NCBI RefSeq assembly: GCF_000813965.1 | Contig: NZ_JWLI01000016.1 | Location: 1-64,000 of the forward strand | Source: Leisingera sp. ANG-M7 | Lineage (GTDB): Bacteria; Pseudomonadota; Alphaproteobacteria; Rhodobacterales; Rhodobacteraceae | Reading direction: 5' to 3' | DNA: 64,000 bases | Shown: piece by piece, positions 26,155 through 34,153 of the stretch | Layout: each line of letters opens with the position of its first letter | Position numbering within the stretch: position 1 is the first letter of the stretch | Position numbers and translations under genes: made by a program | The notes under the pieces: model-generated | What the model was told of the DNA's origin: nothing | The model's database searches: none | The model's input: only the letters and a program-made list of their open reading frames with translations

Positions 26155-26535
26155 TCAGAAGCCGTGCATCCGCTTGGCCCACTGGTAGGCCACCACCAGC
26201 CCCTTCATCCGCGGCAGCATGATCAGCGAGGCCCCCACCGTGATCACCGACATGATGATCGCCAGTGTCCAGGGGTCCGGGCGCAGCTGGGTGTAGACGA
26301 TGTGCAGCGCAAAGCCGAGGATATGGCCCACCACCAGAATGGTCAGATAGGCCGGGCCGTCATCGGCGCGCTGGTGGTGCAGCTCCTGGCCGCATTCGGT
26401 GCAGCTGTCGTTCACCTTCAGATAACTGTGCAGCAGCTTGCCGCCGCCGCAGTTCGGGCAGCGCAGCCGCAGCCCCTTCAGCAGGGCCGGCTTCAGCTCC
26501 CGCTGGGTCTCGTCCAGAACGTCCGCTTGGGTCAT
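26155..26535 (-). CDS. DUF983 membrane protein with zinc ribbon
   Basis: The 126-residue protein starts at ATG 26535, preceded by AAGGAGA at a good distance. Residues 20-50 contain a CPNCGGGKLLHSYLKV then CTECG zinc-ribbon pair; two membrane helices follow at about 62-84 and 88-108. This is the DUF983 layout, widespread in alphaproteobacteria and often near cytochrome-oxidase assembly genes elsewhere, but no such genes are here. It is divergent from a MocR-type regulator across a 145-bp gap that contains a palindrome. Confidence 0.86.
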   Translation of the reverse strand: MTQADVLDETQRELKPALLKGLRLRCPNCGGGKLLHSYLKVNDSCTECGQELHHQRADDGPAYLTILVVGHILGFALHIVYTQLRPDPWTLAIIMSVITVGASLIMLPRMKGLVVAYQWAKRMHGF

Positions 26536-26585
26536 CGCGCATCTCCTTCGGTTCCGCTGCCTGATAACGCGATTCCCGGATTGAA

Positions 26586-26615
26586 TGCAATCAATATGAA
26601 AACATTGATATTGCA
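26586..26615. promoter_or_regulatory. Nested palindrome between DUF983 and the MocR-type regulator
   Basis: TGCAAT (26586) pairs with ATTGCA (26610) and ATCAAT (26590) pairs with ATTGAT (26604), forming one AT-rich dyad about 65 to 80 bp from both starts. It is a likely operator for the PLP-dependent regulator. Confidence 0.5.
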
Positions 26616-26680
26616 TTTATTGTTGCAGTCGGGCATTGAACCAATCAATCACGACACAAAGCCTCCGCGGAGACACGGCA

Positions 26681-28051
26681 ATGAAACAATGGACCCCTGC
26701 CCGTCTGGACGGCGCCCGGCCACGCTACATCGAACTGGCCGAGGCGATCGGCGCCGACATCGACGCCGGCGTGCTGGCGCCCGGCGACCGGCTGCCGCCG
26801 CAGCGGCGGGTGGCGCAGGAGCTGGGGGTGGATTTCTCCACCGTGTCGCGGGGCTATGCCGAGGCGGTCCGGCGCGGCTATATCGAGAGCTTTGTCGGCC
26901 GCGGCACCTTTGTGCGCAGCCGGGACGCGCTGCCGGAACGGCCCGACCCGCGCCGGGCGCTGGAAGAAGACCCGATGATGAACATGCCGCCGGAACCGGA
27001 TGACCCAGGCTTGCTGGCACGGATGCAAAAGGGGCTGGAGCATGTTTCCGCCAACCTGCTGCCGCTGTTGCGCTACCAGTCGGTGACCGGCAGCCCGCAG
27101 GACCGGGCGCTGGCGGCGGAGTGGATGCAGGCCAATGGGCTGCCCTCTGCCCACGACCGGCTGGTGATCACCCCGGGGTCGCACGCGAGTCTTTATGCGA
27201 TCCTGACGGTTCTGTGCGAGCCGGGGTCCATCGTCCTGTGCGAGGAGGTGACCTATCCCGGGCTGCGCTCCATCGCGGCGCGGCTAGGGATCCGGCTGAT
27301 CGGGCTGGCAGGCGACAAGGACGGCATCCTGCCGGAGGCGCTGGAAAAGGCCATCACCGACCACTGGCCCGCGGCGCTGTACCTGAACCCCACCCTGCAG
27401 AACCCGACCACACGCACCATAACCGCCAAACGGCGGCAGGAGATTGCCGCGGTCCTGCAAGAGCATCAGATCCCGCTGATCGAGGATGATGCCTACTGCT
27501 TTGTCGACAATGGCGCTCCTGCGCCCGTCAGCAGCCTGATCCCCGATCTGGGCTGGCATGTTGCGGGCCTTTCCAAATGTTTTGGCGCGGGGCTGCGGCT
27601 GGCCTATACCACGGTGCCGAAACGCGCCCTGCTGGGGCAGTTCAGCCAGGCGCTCCGGTCGATGCATGTGATGGTGTCGCCCCTCAATCTGGCGCTGCTA
27701 GGCCGCTGGATCGAGGACGGCACCGCAGCAGAGATCCAGCGCTTCATCCGCAAGGCCGCAGCGCAGCGGCAGGCGCTGGCAGCGGAGGTGCTGCAGGAGT
27801 GTTTTATCGAGAGCGATCCGCTGGCCTTCAACCTGTGGCTGACCCTGCCGCGGGGCACCAGCCGGGCCGAGGTGATGGGCCGCATGGCGGGCCGCCAGAT
27901 CGGCATTTTGCCCAGCGATGCCTTCACGGTTTCGGGCCTGCCGCAGGAGGCGGTGCGGGTGTGCCTGGGCGGGCCGATCACACTGGCGGACCTGCGCGAG
28001 GATCTGCTGGCGCTGAACGATGCTGTCACCCGCAAGGACTGGCTGGGCTGA
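26681..28051 (+). CDS. MocR-type regulator: GntR winged helix fused to aminotransferase fold
   Basis: The 456-residue protein starts at ATG 26681 (GGAGA upstream). Residues 10-75 form a GntR-type winged helix (RLPPQRRVAQELGVDFSTVS, RGYIESFVGRGTFV). Residues 100-450 are a fold-type I aminotransferase domain with the PLP lysine in AGLSKCFGAGLRLAY. Such proteins usually sense PLP or an amino-acid adduct and regulate a divergent gene; the divergent gene here is DUF983. No vitamin B6 or taurine gene is adjacent. Confidence 0.9.
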   Translation: MKQWTPARLDGARPRYIELAEAIGADIDAGVLAPGDRLPPQRRVAQELGVDFSTVSRGYAEAVRRGYIESFVGRGTFVRSRDALPERPDPRRALEEDPMMNMPPEPDDPGLLARMQKGLEHVSANLLPLLRYQSVTGSPQDRALAAEWMQANGLPSAHDRLVITPGSHASLYAILTVLCEPGSIVLCEEVTYPGLRSIAARLGIRLIGLAGDKDGILPEALEKAITDHWPAALYLNPTLQNPTTRTITAKRRQEIAAVLQEHQIPLIEDDAYCFVDNGAPAPVSSLIPDLGWHVAGLSKCFGAGLRLAYTTVPKRALLGQFSQALRSMHVMVSPLNLALLGRWIEDGTAAEIQRFIRKAAAQRQALAAEVLQECFIESDPLAFNLWLTLPRGTSRAEVMGRMAGRQIGILPSDAFTVSGLPQEAVRVCLGGPITLADLREDLLALNDAVTRKDWLG

Positions 28052-28092
28052 GCCGCGGCTGATATGCTGCTGCCGCAAAGAAAGGAACCCGC

Positions 28093-28425
28093 ATGATCCG
28101 CGCCTTCCGCAACCTGATAGAACGCCAGCTGACCAAGGCGCAGGCCGAGGGCCAGCTGCAGGGGCTGGAGGGCGAGGGCATGCCCCTGCCCGACCGCAGC
28201 AGCGAAGCGCATGTGGACGCCGGACTGGCGGCAGGCATGCGGATCATGGCGCAGGCCGGCGTGGTGCCGGAAGAGTTCGGGCTTAAGCAGCAGCTGGCTG
28301 AAGCGCGCCGCGAATACGCCGGATTGGCGGATTCGGAAAAGCGCAAGGCGGTGATGGCGCGGATCTCCGATCTGGAGATGCGCTACAACATGGCGCGGGA
28401 TGCGCGGAAATCCTTCTTCCGTTAG
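28093..28425 (+). CDS. DUF1992 (DnaJ-homologue subfamily C member 28-like) protein
   Basis: The 110-residue protein has the DUF1992 pattern: IERQLTKAQAEGQLQGLEGE near the N-terminus, followed by GMPLPD, then a conserved helical segment with EARREYAGL. It has no J domain of its own despite the family's name. AAAGGA precedes the ATG. It lies 41 bp after the MocR-type gene and 80 bp before the aldolase on the same strand; co-transcription with the regulator is possible. The function is unknown. Confidence 0.85.
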   Translation: MIRAFRNLIERQLTKAQAEGQLQGLEGEGMPLPDRSSEAHVDAGLAAGMRIMAQAGVVPEEFGLKQQLAEARREYAGLADSEKRKAVMARISDLEMRYNMARDARKSFFR

Positions 28426-28505
28426 CGCAACACCCCGTTGTTTCCCGGCAGATTCGCGCTATAGACAGCGCCAAGACAGACCATTCCAAAGAAGAGTGAC
28501 GCATT

Positions 28506-29408
28506 ATGGCCAAAGACGCTTCCGTTCATCAGGAACAACTCGACCGTATCGCAACCGGCAAGGGCTTCATTGCCGCGCTGGACCAGTCCGGCGGCTCGAC
28601 CCCGAAGGCGCTGGCGCTTTATGGCGTGAACGAGGACGCCTACTCCGGCGATGACGAAATGTTCGCCGAGATCCACAAGATGCGCACCCGCATCATCACC
28701 TCGCCGAGCTTTGGCAAGGAGCGCATCCTGGGTGCGATCCTGTTCGAGAAGACCATGGACGGCGAGATCGACGGCAAGCCGACCGCGGACTTCCTGTGGG
28801 GCAACTGCGGCGTGGTGCCGTTCCTGAAGGTCGACAAGGGCCTGGCCGATGAGTCCAACGGCGTGCAGATGATGAAGCCGATGCCGGAGCTGGACGCACT
28901 GCTGGCGCGTGCCAACGATAAAGGCATCTTCGGCACCAAGATGCGTTCGGTCATCAAGGAAGCCAATGCCGAAGGTATCAAGGCGGTTGTTGCCCAGCAG
29001 TTCGAAGTGGGCCAGCAGATCGTGGCCGCGGGCCTGGTGCCGATCATCGAGCCGGAAGTGGACATCAACTCTGCCACCAAAGCCGAGGCCGAAGTGCTCC
29101 TGAAAGCGGAGATCAAGGCGCAGCTGGATGCCCTGCCCGCGGACAGCAAAGTGGCGCTGAAGCTGACCATCCCGACCCAGGCTGGGCTGTACGACGATCT
29201 GGCCGGCCACGACAATGTGGTCCGGGTTGTTGCACTGTCCGGCGGCTACACCACCGACGACGCCTGCGCGCGCCTGTCGCAGAATGCCAAGATGATCGCC
29301 TCCTTCAGCCGCGCGCTGACCGAGGGGCTGAACGTTGCCATGTCCGATGCGGATTATGACGCGGCCCTGGGCGCCAACATCGGTAAGATCTACGACGCCT
29401 CCCTCTAA
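28506..29408 (+). CDS. Fructose-bisphosphate aldolase, class I
   Basis: The 300-residue Schiff-base aldolase splits fructose-1,6-bisphosphate into DHAP and glyceraldehyde-3-phosphate. Segments typical of bacterial class I enzymes include [50 protein letters not shown] and the lysine-bearing [14 protein letters not shown]. There are no class II metal-ligand histidine motifs. It is monocistronic between an upstream 80-bp gap and a strong terminator. Confidence 0.94.
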   Translation: MAKDASVHQEQLDRIATGKGFIAALDQSGGSTPKALALYGVNEDAYSGDDEMFAEIHKMRTRIITSPSFGKERILGAILFEKTMDGEIDGKPTADFLWGNCGVVPFLKVDKGLADESNGVQMMKPMPELDALLARANDKGIFGTKMRSVIKEANAEGIKAVVAQQFEVGQQIVAAGLVPIIEPEVDINSATKAEAEVLLKAEIKAQLDALPADSKVALKLTIPTQAGLYDDLAGHDNVVRVVALSGGYTTDDACARLSQNAKMIASFSRALTEGLNVAMSDADYDAALGANIGKIYDASL

Positions 29409-29429
29409 GGCTTTGCAGAGCTGACATTG

Positions 29430-29464
29430 AAAAGGCCGCGCCTGCACCCGGGCGCGGCCTTTTC
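29430..29464. terminator. Terminator after the aldolase gene
   Basis: AAAAGGCCGCGCC pairs with GGCGCGGCCTTTTC around a 8-nt loop, with A and T flanks. It also serves the convergent small membrane operon. Confidence 0.88.
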
Positions 29465-29491
29465 TGTTGGGCCGTTCCTGGTTGGGCCCTG

Positions 29492-29770
29492 TCAGTAGCC
29501 GTTGTTGCGCCCGGCGCAGCAGACCGCCAGCACCAGGCCTGCACCGCTGAGGAAGGGCAGCCAGAAGAAGCGCAGCGCGGTGAGGGTGAACCACCCCGGC
29601 TGGTCCTCAGGCGCCTGGCCCGCACCGCCAAGCCAGGCCCAGAAGATCAGCGCCGAGGCGGAGATCACCACCCCCGTCAGCGCCAGCAGCCAGCGTGCGG
29701 ACCTAGGCATCTTTCCGTCGCTGACGGCCAGCCGTTCCGCCGTGCGGCTGGCGGCAAGCCAACCGCTCAC
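29492..29770 (-). CDS. Small two-helix membrane protein, unknown
   Basis: The 92-residue protein starts at GTG 29770, which overlaps the upstream gene's TGA (GTGA), supporting this start; ATG 29710 inside would give a shorter form. Hydrophobic helices lie at about 27-47 and 67-86 (RFFWLPFLSGAGLVLAVCC). No family is recognised. It is the second gene of a two-gene unit. Confidence 0.65.
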   Translation of the reverse strand: MSGWLAASRTAERLAVSDGKMPRSARWLLALTGVVISASALIFWAWLGGAGQAPEDQPGWFTLTALRFFWLPFLSGAGLVLAVCCAGRNNGY

Positions 29771-29964
29771 GCCGCCTGGGTCAGCGAGGGGCGCAGCCCC
29801 GTATAGCTGACCTTGTTCTCGTTAACTGCCAGGTAGCGCTGCGCCTCCTCGCGGTCTCCGAAGCTCAGCGCCTCGTCATAAAAATAGGTGATCCGGTCCC
29901 CGGTCCGGGACAGCAGGCCGCCGCTTTCAAACAGGATGAACCACTTCTTCTGCACCAGTTGCAT
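29767..29964 (-). CDS. Small soluble protein, unknown
   Basis: The 65-residue protein starts at ATG 29964, eight bases after AAGGAG, a very good ribosome-binding site. Sequence MQLVQKKWFILFESGGLLSR, then YFYDEALSFGDREEAQRYLA, has no signal or membrane segment. It overlaps the following membrane protein gene by 4 bp. I do not recognise the family; the coupling suggests the two proteins act together. Confidence 0.68.
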   Translation of the reverse strand: MQLVQKKWFILFESGGLLSRTGDRITYFYDEALSFGDREEAQRYLAVNENKVSYTGLRPSLTQAA

Positions 29965-30466
29965 CAGCCTCACTCCTTTCTGAAGTCCGGCATTGGCCCG
30001 TCTCCGCCGCCGCCGGTTCTATTGCATTCCCCAGGGTGCAAGCGGCCACCCGGCCGCCCGCCGGGCTGCCGGTCAGCAGATTTCCAGATGCTGGATTGGC
30101 CATTCTTGCGCCCTGCTGAAGGCAGAATTCGCCCCCAGATGTTGCCAAAAAGTTAACAGGAATTGGCGCTGGTTTTACGCGGCATTTTCCCGCCGGCGGA
30201 CGGCGGTTTCCCGCCTGCCGCAAGGGGGTTCCAGACAATTTGGCGAAATTCCGCTGTTGCAGAATCCAAAAGCGTTACCGGAGAGTAAATGCCTTTTGCG
30301 GTGGCGGCGCGGCACCCCGCCGGCGGCACCGGCCGGCGGGCAGCAAGGCATGAGTATTTTGGGAAAGATGAAACCGGCGGGAGCGCGGTTTCCGGGCTGA
30401 ACGGTGCAGTCCCGCAGCAGAAGGAGCGCCGACGGGGCCGCGGTCCGGCAGCCCCGGAGCGGCCTG
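29965..30466. other. 502-bp intergenic stretch, no gene recognised
   Basis: It contains GC-rich hairpins, the clearest being CCCGCCGGC (30316-30324) with GCCGGCGGG (30332-30340). A plus-strand frame at 30289-30474 has no protein-like character. Upstream elements for the small two-gene operon should lie near 29965-30050. Confidence 0.5.
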
Positions 30467-31252
30467 TCAGGTGAAGTCCGGCGGGCGCTTTTGCAGCTGG
30501 GCGGCCACCGCCTCGATCTGGTCGGGCTTGCCGATCAGGTCCAGCTGCTCGGCGCTTTCGCGCAGCAGCACCTCTGCCTGGGAGGCGCCGGATTCAGCAT
30601 AGGCAATGAGCCGTTTGGCAGCGCGCACCGCAGAGGGGCTTTTTGCGGCGATTTCATGCGCCAGCTCATTGGCGCGGCTGAGCGGGTTGCCCGCAAGCTC
30701 GGTGACCAGCCCCCAGTCGAGCGCCTGCGGTGCCTCCACCTTTTCCGCCGTCCATGTGAGGCGCCGCAGCACGTCCGAGCGCAGCAGCCGCGGCAACAGC
30801 GCCATGCCGCCCATGTCGGGGATGAGGCCCCATTTCATCTCCATCACCGAAAGCTGCGCCTCCGGGTGGGCGATGCGGATGTCGGCACCGAGCGCGATCT
30901 GCAGGCCGCCGCCGAAACAGGCGCCGTGAATGGCCGCGATCACCGGCACCGGCACCCGGCGCCAGATCATTGCCACCTCCTGAAAGGCGTTGGCTTCGTG
31001 GCGGGTGCGCTCCATGATCAGAGTGCTGAGGTCACGCTGCACGAAACTGGCCAATGCGGCCATGTCGAGACCGGCGCAGAAACTGGCGCCGGCACCCGAC
31101 AGAACCACCGCGCGGGCGTCCGAGTCTGCCACCTCCTGGCCTGCGGCGATGATGCCATCGATCATCTCCTCGTCGAGGGCATTGTGCTTGTCCGGGCGGG
31201 CAAGCGTGACATAGGCGATGTGATCCTTGTAGCCGGTGGTGACACGTGACAT
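30467..31252 (-). CDS. Crotonase / enoyl-CoA hydratase-isomerase family protein
   Basis: The 261-residue protein starts at ATG 31252 with a purine-rich GGGGAAGAAA upstream; the open frame extends further without conserved sequence. Crotonase features: HNALDEEMIDGI, the oxyanion-hole segments AVVLSGAGASFCAGLDMAAL and AAIHGACFGGGLQIALGADI, and SVMEMKWGLIPDMGGMALLP at the catalytic Glu region. Substrate specificity cannot be told. It follows the caspase-like gene by 77 bp on the same strand. Confidence 0.88.
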   Translation of the reverse strand: MSRVTTGYKDHIAYVTLARPDKHNALDEEMIDGIIAAGQEVADSDARAVVLSGAGASFCAGLDMAALASFVQRDLSTLIMERTRHEANAFQEVAMIWRRVPVPVIAAIHGACFGGGLQIALGADIRIAHPEAQLSVMEMKWGLIPDMGGMALLPRLLRSDVLRRLTWTAEKVEAPQALDWGLVTELAGNPLSRANELAHEIAAKSPSAVRAAKRLIAYAESGASQAEVLLRESAEQLDLIGKPDQIEAVAAQLQKRPPDFT

Positions 31253-31329
31253 GGTTTCTTCCCCGCTGCTGATTTGCCGCCAGCCTGCCCCGGCGGCGGA
31301 TGGGATGCCAGTCCAACGTGGGGGAAAGG

Positions 31330-32601
31330 TCAGCGCCGGAGGTAGCCGATTTGCTGGCTGTAGGCTGCGGCCAGGCAGGCCGTGTGGCGGCCGCAACGGT
31401 CGCGCACTGGCAGCCAGGCGGCCTGCTCAGCCTTGGCTCGGCGCTGCGCGGTTACTGAGAGGCCAGCGAGACGCGCCTCGAAGGCACGATTCAACTCGGC
31501 ATCCAGCACCCAGAGCTGCGACTCGGCGCAAATGGCCTGTTCCGAAGCGCTCTTTGCCCAAGGACACCATTCAGGCTGCCCGGCCCTGGGTAGCGACTGT
31601 GGCCGCTGGGCTGGAACCGGAACTGGGGCTGACAAGTCCGCGATCCGTTCCTCGGCCAATGCAGCATAGGGGGTGCCTGCATGGCGCTGCGCAAAGAGAG
31701 ACAAGGCCTGCACGGATTTGGAGGCCTTGAAATCCTGCCATTCTTGCGCTGCAGACGGTGCGCTTCGCGCCGGCGTCGCGACGTCCGCGGGCTTCTGAGC
31801 AGGCTCCGGGGTAGCAATGGCCTGGCAGCCAGGCGGTAGACAGGCTTCGCCGATGACCTCGTCATAATAGGCTGGCCGCTGCGCGTGCCCAACTGAGCGT
31901 GCATCGCGGTTCACTGCCAGTTGCGTCTGCTTAAACGCCTGCTGTAGCGATTGTGGCTGCGCCATGGCCGAAAGGAAGTGGCGAGTAAACACCGAATAAG
32001 GTGCCGGGTCACTGTCCGACAGTCGGTCCAGCGCGGTCTGGCCCTCCCCTGCGGAGAAAGCTATGAAGGTGCCCGAAGGCGCGTTCATCCTCACCAGCCC
32101 CCGGGCTAGGCCGGCCGACCGGGCACCGGAACTGTCCTTGAACGGATTGTTACGGCAGGCATCAATCACCGCAAGGGTCAGGTGAGGCCCGCGCTGATGG
32201 ATTTGATCAATGATGCCGTTGACACCGTTTCGCAGGGCAAAACTTTCGGCAGCGATCAGGGTTTCGGATCCCGTGGCGCTGACGTCGATCGGCAACAGGA
32301 AATTGGTGGCGCCGTCGCTCCAACCGTGGCCTGCGTAGACAAAGACCACTGTGTCGCCTGTGCCGATCCGGTCAAGGAAGCGCGCAATGGCCAAACGCAT
32401 CGAATGCCCGTCGAGGTCCTCCAACTGGGTTACCGCAAAGCCGCGTGCTTTGAGTGCCTGGGCATAACCGCGGGCATCCGAGCGGGCACGCTGCAGGCTG
32501 CTGACCTGCTGGTAGCTGTCATTGCCGATAATCAGGGCATAAGGAGCCGCCTGAGCGAGAAAAGGTATCAGGCAAAATAGTAGCGCGGTCAGAAACTTCA
32601 T
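31330..32601 (-). CDS. Secreted caspase-fold peptidase with C-terminal LprI-like domain
   Basis: This 423-residue protein begins with a signal peptide (residues 1-18, ending AQA). Residues 20-240 are a peptidase C14/caspase-p20 domain with the catalytic dyad His92 (YAGHG) and Cys149 (VIDACRNNPF). A Pro/Ala linker covers about 255-335. The last 80 residues match the LprI/DUF1311-type pattern with four cysteines (EWCPWAKSASEQAICAESQL, RDRCGRHTACLAAAY). Caspase-fold proteins of this type cleave after basic residues; LprI domains can inhibit lysozyme. The protein is exported, so its substrates are periplasmic or outside. Confidence 0.85.
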   Translation of the reverse strand: MKFLTALLFCLIPFLAQAAPYALIIGNDSYQQVSSLQRARSDARGYAQALKARGFAVTQLEDLDGHSMRLAIARFLDRIGTGDTVVFVYAGHGWSDGATNFLLPIDVSATGSETLIAAESFALRNGVNGIIDQIHQRGPHLTLAVIDACRNNPFKDSSGARSAGLARGLVRMNAPSGTFIAFSAGEGQTALDRLSDSDPAPYSVFTRHFLSAMAQPQSLQQAFKQTQLAVNRDARSVGHAQRPAYYDEVIGEACLPPGCQAIATPEPAQKPADVATPARSAPSAAQEWQDFKASKSVQALSLFAQRHAGTPYAALAEERIADLSAPVPVPAQRPQSLPRAGQPEWCPWAKSASEQAICAESQLWVLDAELNRAFEARLAGLSVTAQRRAKAEQAAWLPVRDRCGRHTACLAAAYSQQIGYLRR

Positions 32602-32724
32602 GTGCCCCCCGGCGAAATCACTTTATCCAGCCACCTTGCGGAAAATTCCGGCGTCAGGCAACCGCTTGCACACCGCCGAGCCAGAGAACTTGCGGCGGCG
32701 GCAGAACCGGGGTTATCTGCCCGC

Positions 32725-33834
32725 ATGACTGGTCCCCGCTACACCCCGCTTGCACTCTCTCTGCCCGCCACCGTGCCCTTTGTCGGCCCCGAGACGCAGG
32801 AGCGCGCCCGCGGCCATGGCTTTGCCGCGCGGCTGGGGGCGAATGAGAACATCTTTGGCCCCTCGCCCCGGGCGGTTGAGGCGATGGCGCAGGCCGCAGC
32901 GGAGATCTGGAAATACGGCGATGCCGAGAATTTTGATCTGCGCCATGCCTTGGCTGCGCATCACGGGGTCAGCCCGGCGCATATCATCGTCGGCGAAGGC
33001 ATTGACGGGCTGCTTGGCTATCTGGTGCGGCTGCTGGTCGGGCCGGGCGATGCGGTGGTGACCTCGCTGGGGGCCTATCCGACCTTCAACTACCACGTCG
33101 CAGGATTTGGCGGGGTGATCCACACGGTGCCCTACAGGGACGACCGCGAAGATTTTGAGGCGCTGTTTGCCAAGGCCGTGGAGGTGGATGCCAAGATCGT
33201 CTATCTGGCCAATCCGGACAACCCGATGGGCAGCTGGCACAAGGGCGCAGAAATTGCGGCGGCGCTGGAGCATCTGCCCGAGGGGTGCCTCTTGCTGCTG
33301 GACGAGGCCTATGTGGAATGCGCGCCGGAGGGCACCGCGGCGCCGGTCAGTGCGGATGATGCGCGGGTGATCCGGATGCGGACGTTTTCCAAGGCTTATG
33401 CGATGGCCGGCGCGCGGGTGGGATATGCCATCGGGCATCCGGAGCTGATTTCCGCCTTCAACAAGGTGCGCAATCATTTCGGCATGAACCGGGCGGCGCA
33501 GGCGGGGGCGCTCGCGGCGCTGCAGGATCAGGCGTGGCTGACAGAGGTGCTGGCGCGGATTGAGGCGGCGCGTGTGCGGATTGCGGAGATCGCGGCAGAA
33601 AACGGTCTGAGCGCCCTGCCCTCGGCAACCAATTTCGTCGCCATCGACTGCGGCCGGGACGGGGCGTTTGCCAAGGCGGTACTGGACGGGCTGGTGGATC
33701 AGGGGATCTTTGTGCGGATGCCCTTTGCCGAACCGCAGAACCGCTGCATAAGGGTGAGCTGCGGGCCGGAGGCGGAGCTGGCGGCCTTTGCCGCGGCGCT
33801 GCCCAGGGCGCTGGCTATGGCACGGGATGGCTGA
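32725..33834 (+). CDS. Class I/II aminotransferase, histidinol-phosphate-aminotransferase-like
   Basis: The 369-residue PLP enzyme starts at ATG 32725; the longer frame would enter the divergent promoter. Family features are LGANENIFGPSPRAVEAM, the cofactor segment VYLANPDNPMGSW, DEAYVE (PLP-contacting Asp/Tyr) and the PLP lysine in RTFSKAYAMAGARVGYAIG. It resembles HisC, but no his genes are near, so it may act on another amino acid. It is divergent from the caspase-like gene. Confidence 0.88.
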   Translation: MTGPRYTPLALSLPATVPFVGPETQERARGHGFAARLGANENIFGPSPRAVEAMAQAAAEIWKYGDAENFDLRHALAAHHGVSPAHIIVGEGIDGLLGYLVRLLVGPGDAVVTSLGAYPTFNYHVAGFGGVIHTVPYRDDREDFEALFAKAVEVDAKIVYLANPDNPMGSWHKGAEIAAALEHLPEGCLLLLDEAYVECAPEGTAAPVSADDARVIRMRTFSKAYAMAGARVGYAIGHPELISAFNKVRNHFGMNRAAQAGALAALQDQAWLTEVLARIEAARVRIAEIAAENGLSALPSATNFVAIDCGRDGAFAKAVLDGLVDQGIFVRMPFAEPQNRCIRVSCGPEAELAAFAAALPRALAMARDG

Positions 33835-33924
33835 AACCCGCCTATAACCCGCTGATCGCGGCAGTTTTACCGGACATTCACCCCTCCCGGACTACCATCG
33901 AAGGGTATCACCGGGAGAATTGTC

Positions 33925-34119
33925 ATGCGTGACCCTGAACTGCCGGACGCCATGCCGGATTTCTTTACCGCCGCGATCATGTTTGCCGGCATCAACCTTA
34001 TGTGGGTCTTCTTCGTGATCTGGGTGATGTACGGGCTGGTGCCGGTTCTGGTGCTGGCCGTGCTGATCAACCATCTGATCACCAGGCTGGACATCCGGCT
34101 GAATTCCCAGCGGGCCTAG
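33925..34119 (+). CDS. Small membrane protein, unknown
   Basis: The 64-residue protein has GGGAGA six bases before its ATG. A long hydrophobic stretch (about 14-48: FFTAAIMFAGINLMWVFFVI, WVMYGLVPVLVLAVL) can make one long or two short membrane helices, ending in LDIRLNSQRA. No family is recognised. It follows the aminotransferase gene by 90 bp on the same strand. Confidence 0.65.
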   Translation: MRDPELPDAMPDFFTAAIMFAGINLMWVFFVIWVMYGLVPVLVLAVLINHLITRLDIRLNSQRA

Positions 34120-34153
34120 CCCCCGCCCAGATCCAGCTGCGGATGCGGGGCCG

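Noticed and set aside
30289-30474. Plus-strand 61-codon frame in the 502-bp gap
   Set aside because: It is GC-rich, has poor spacing to its apparent ribosome-binding site and overlaps a hairpin; no conserved protein features.
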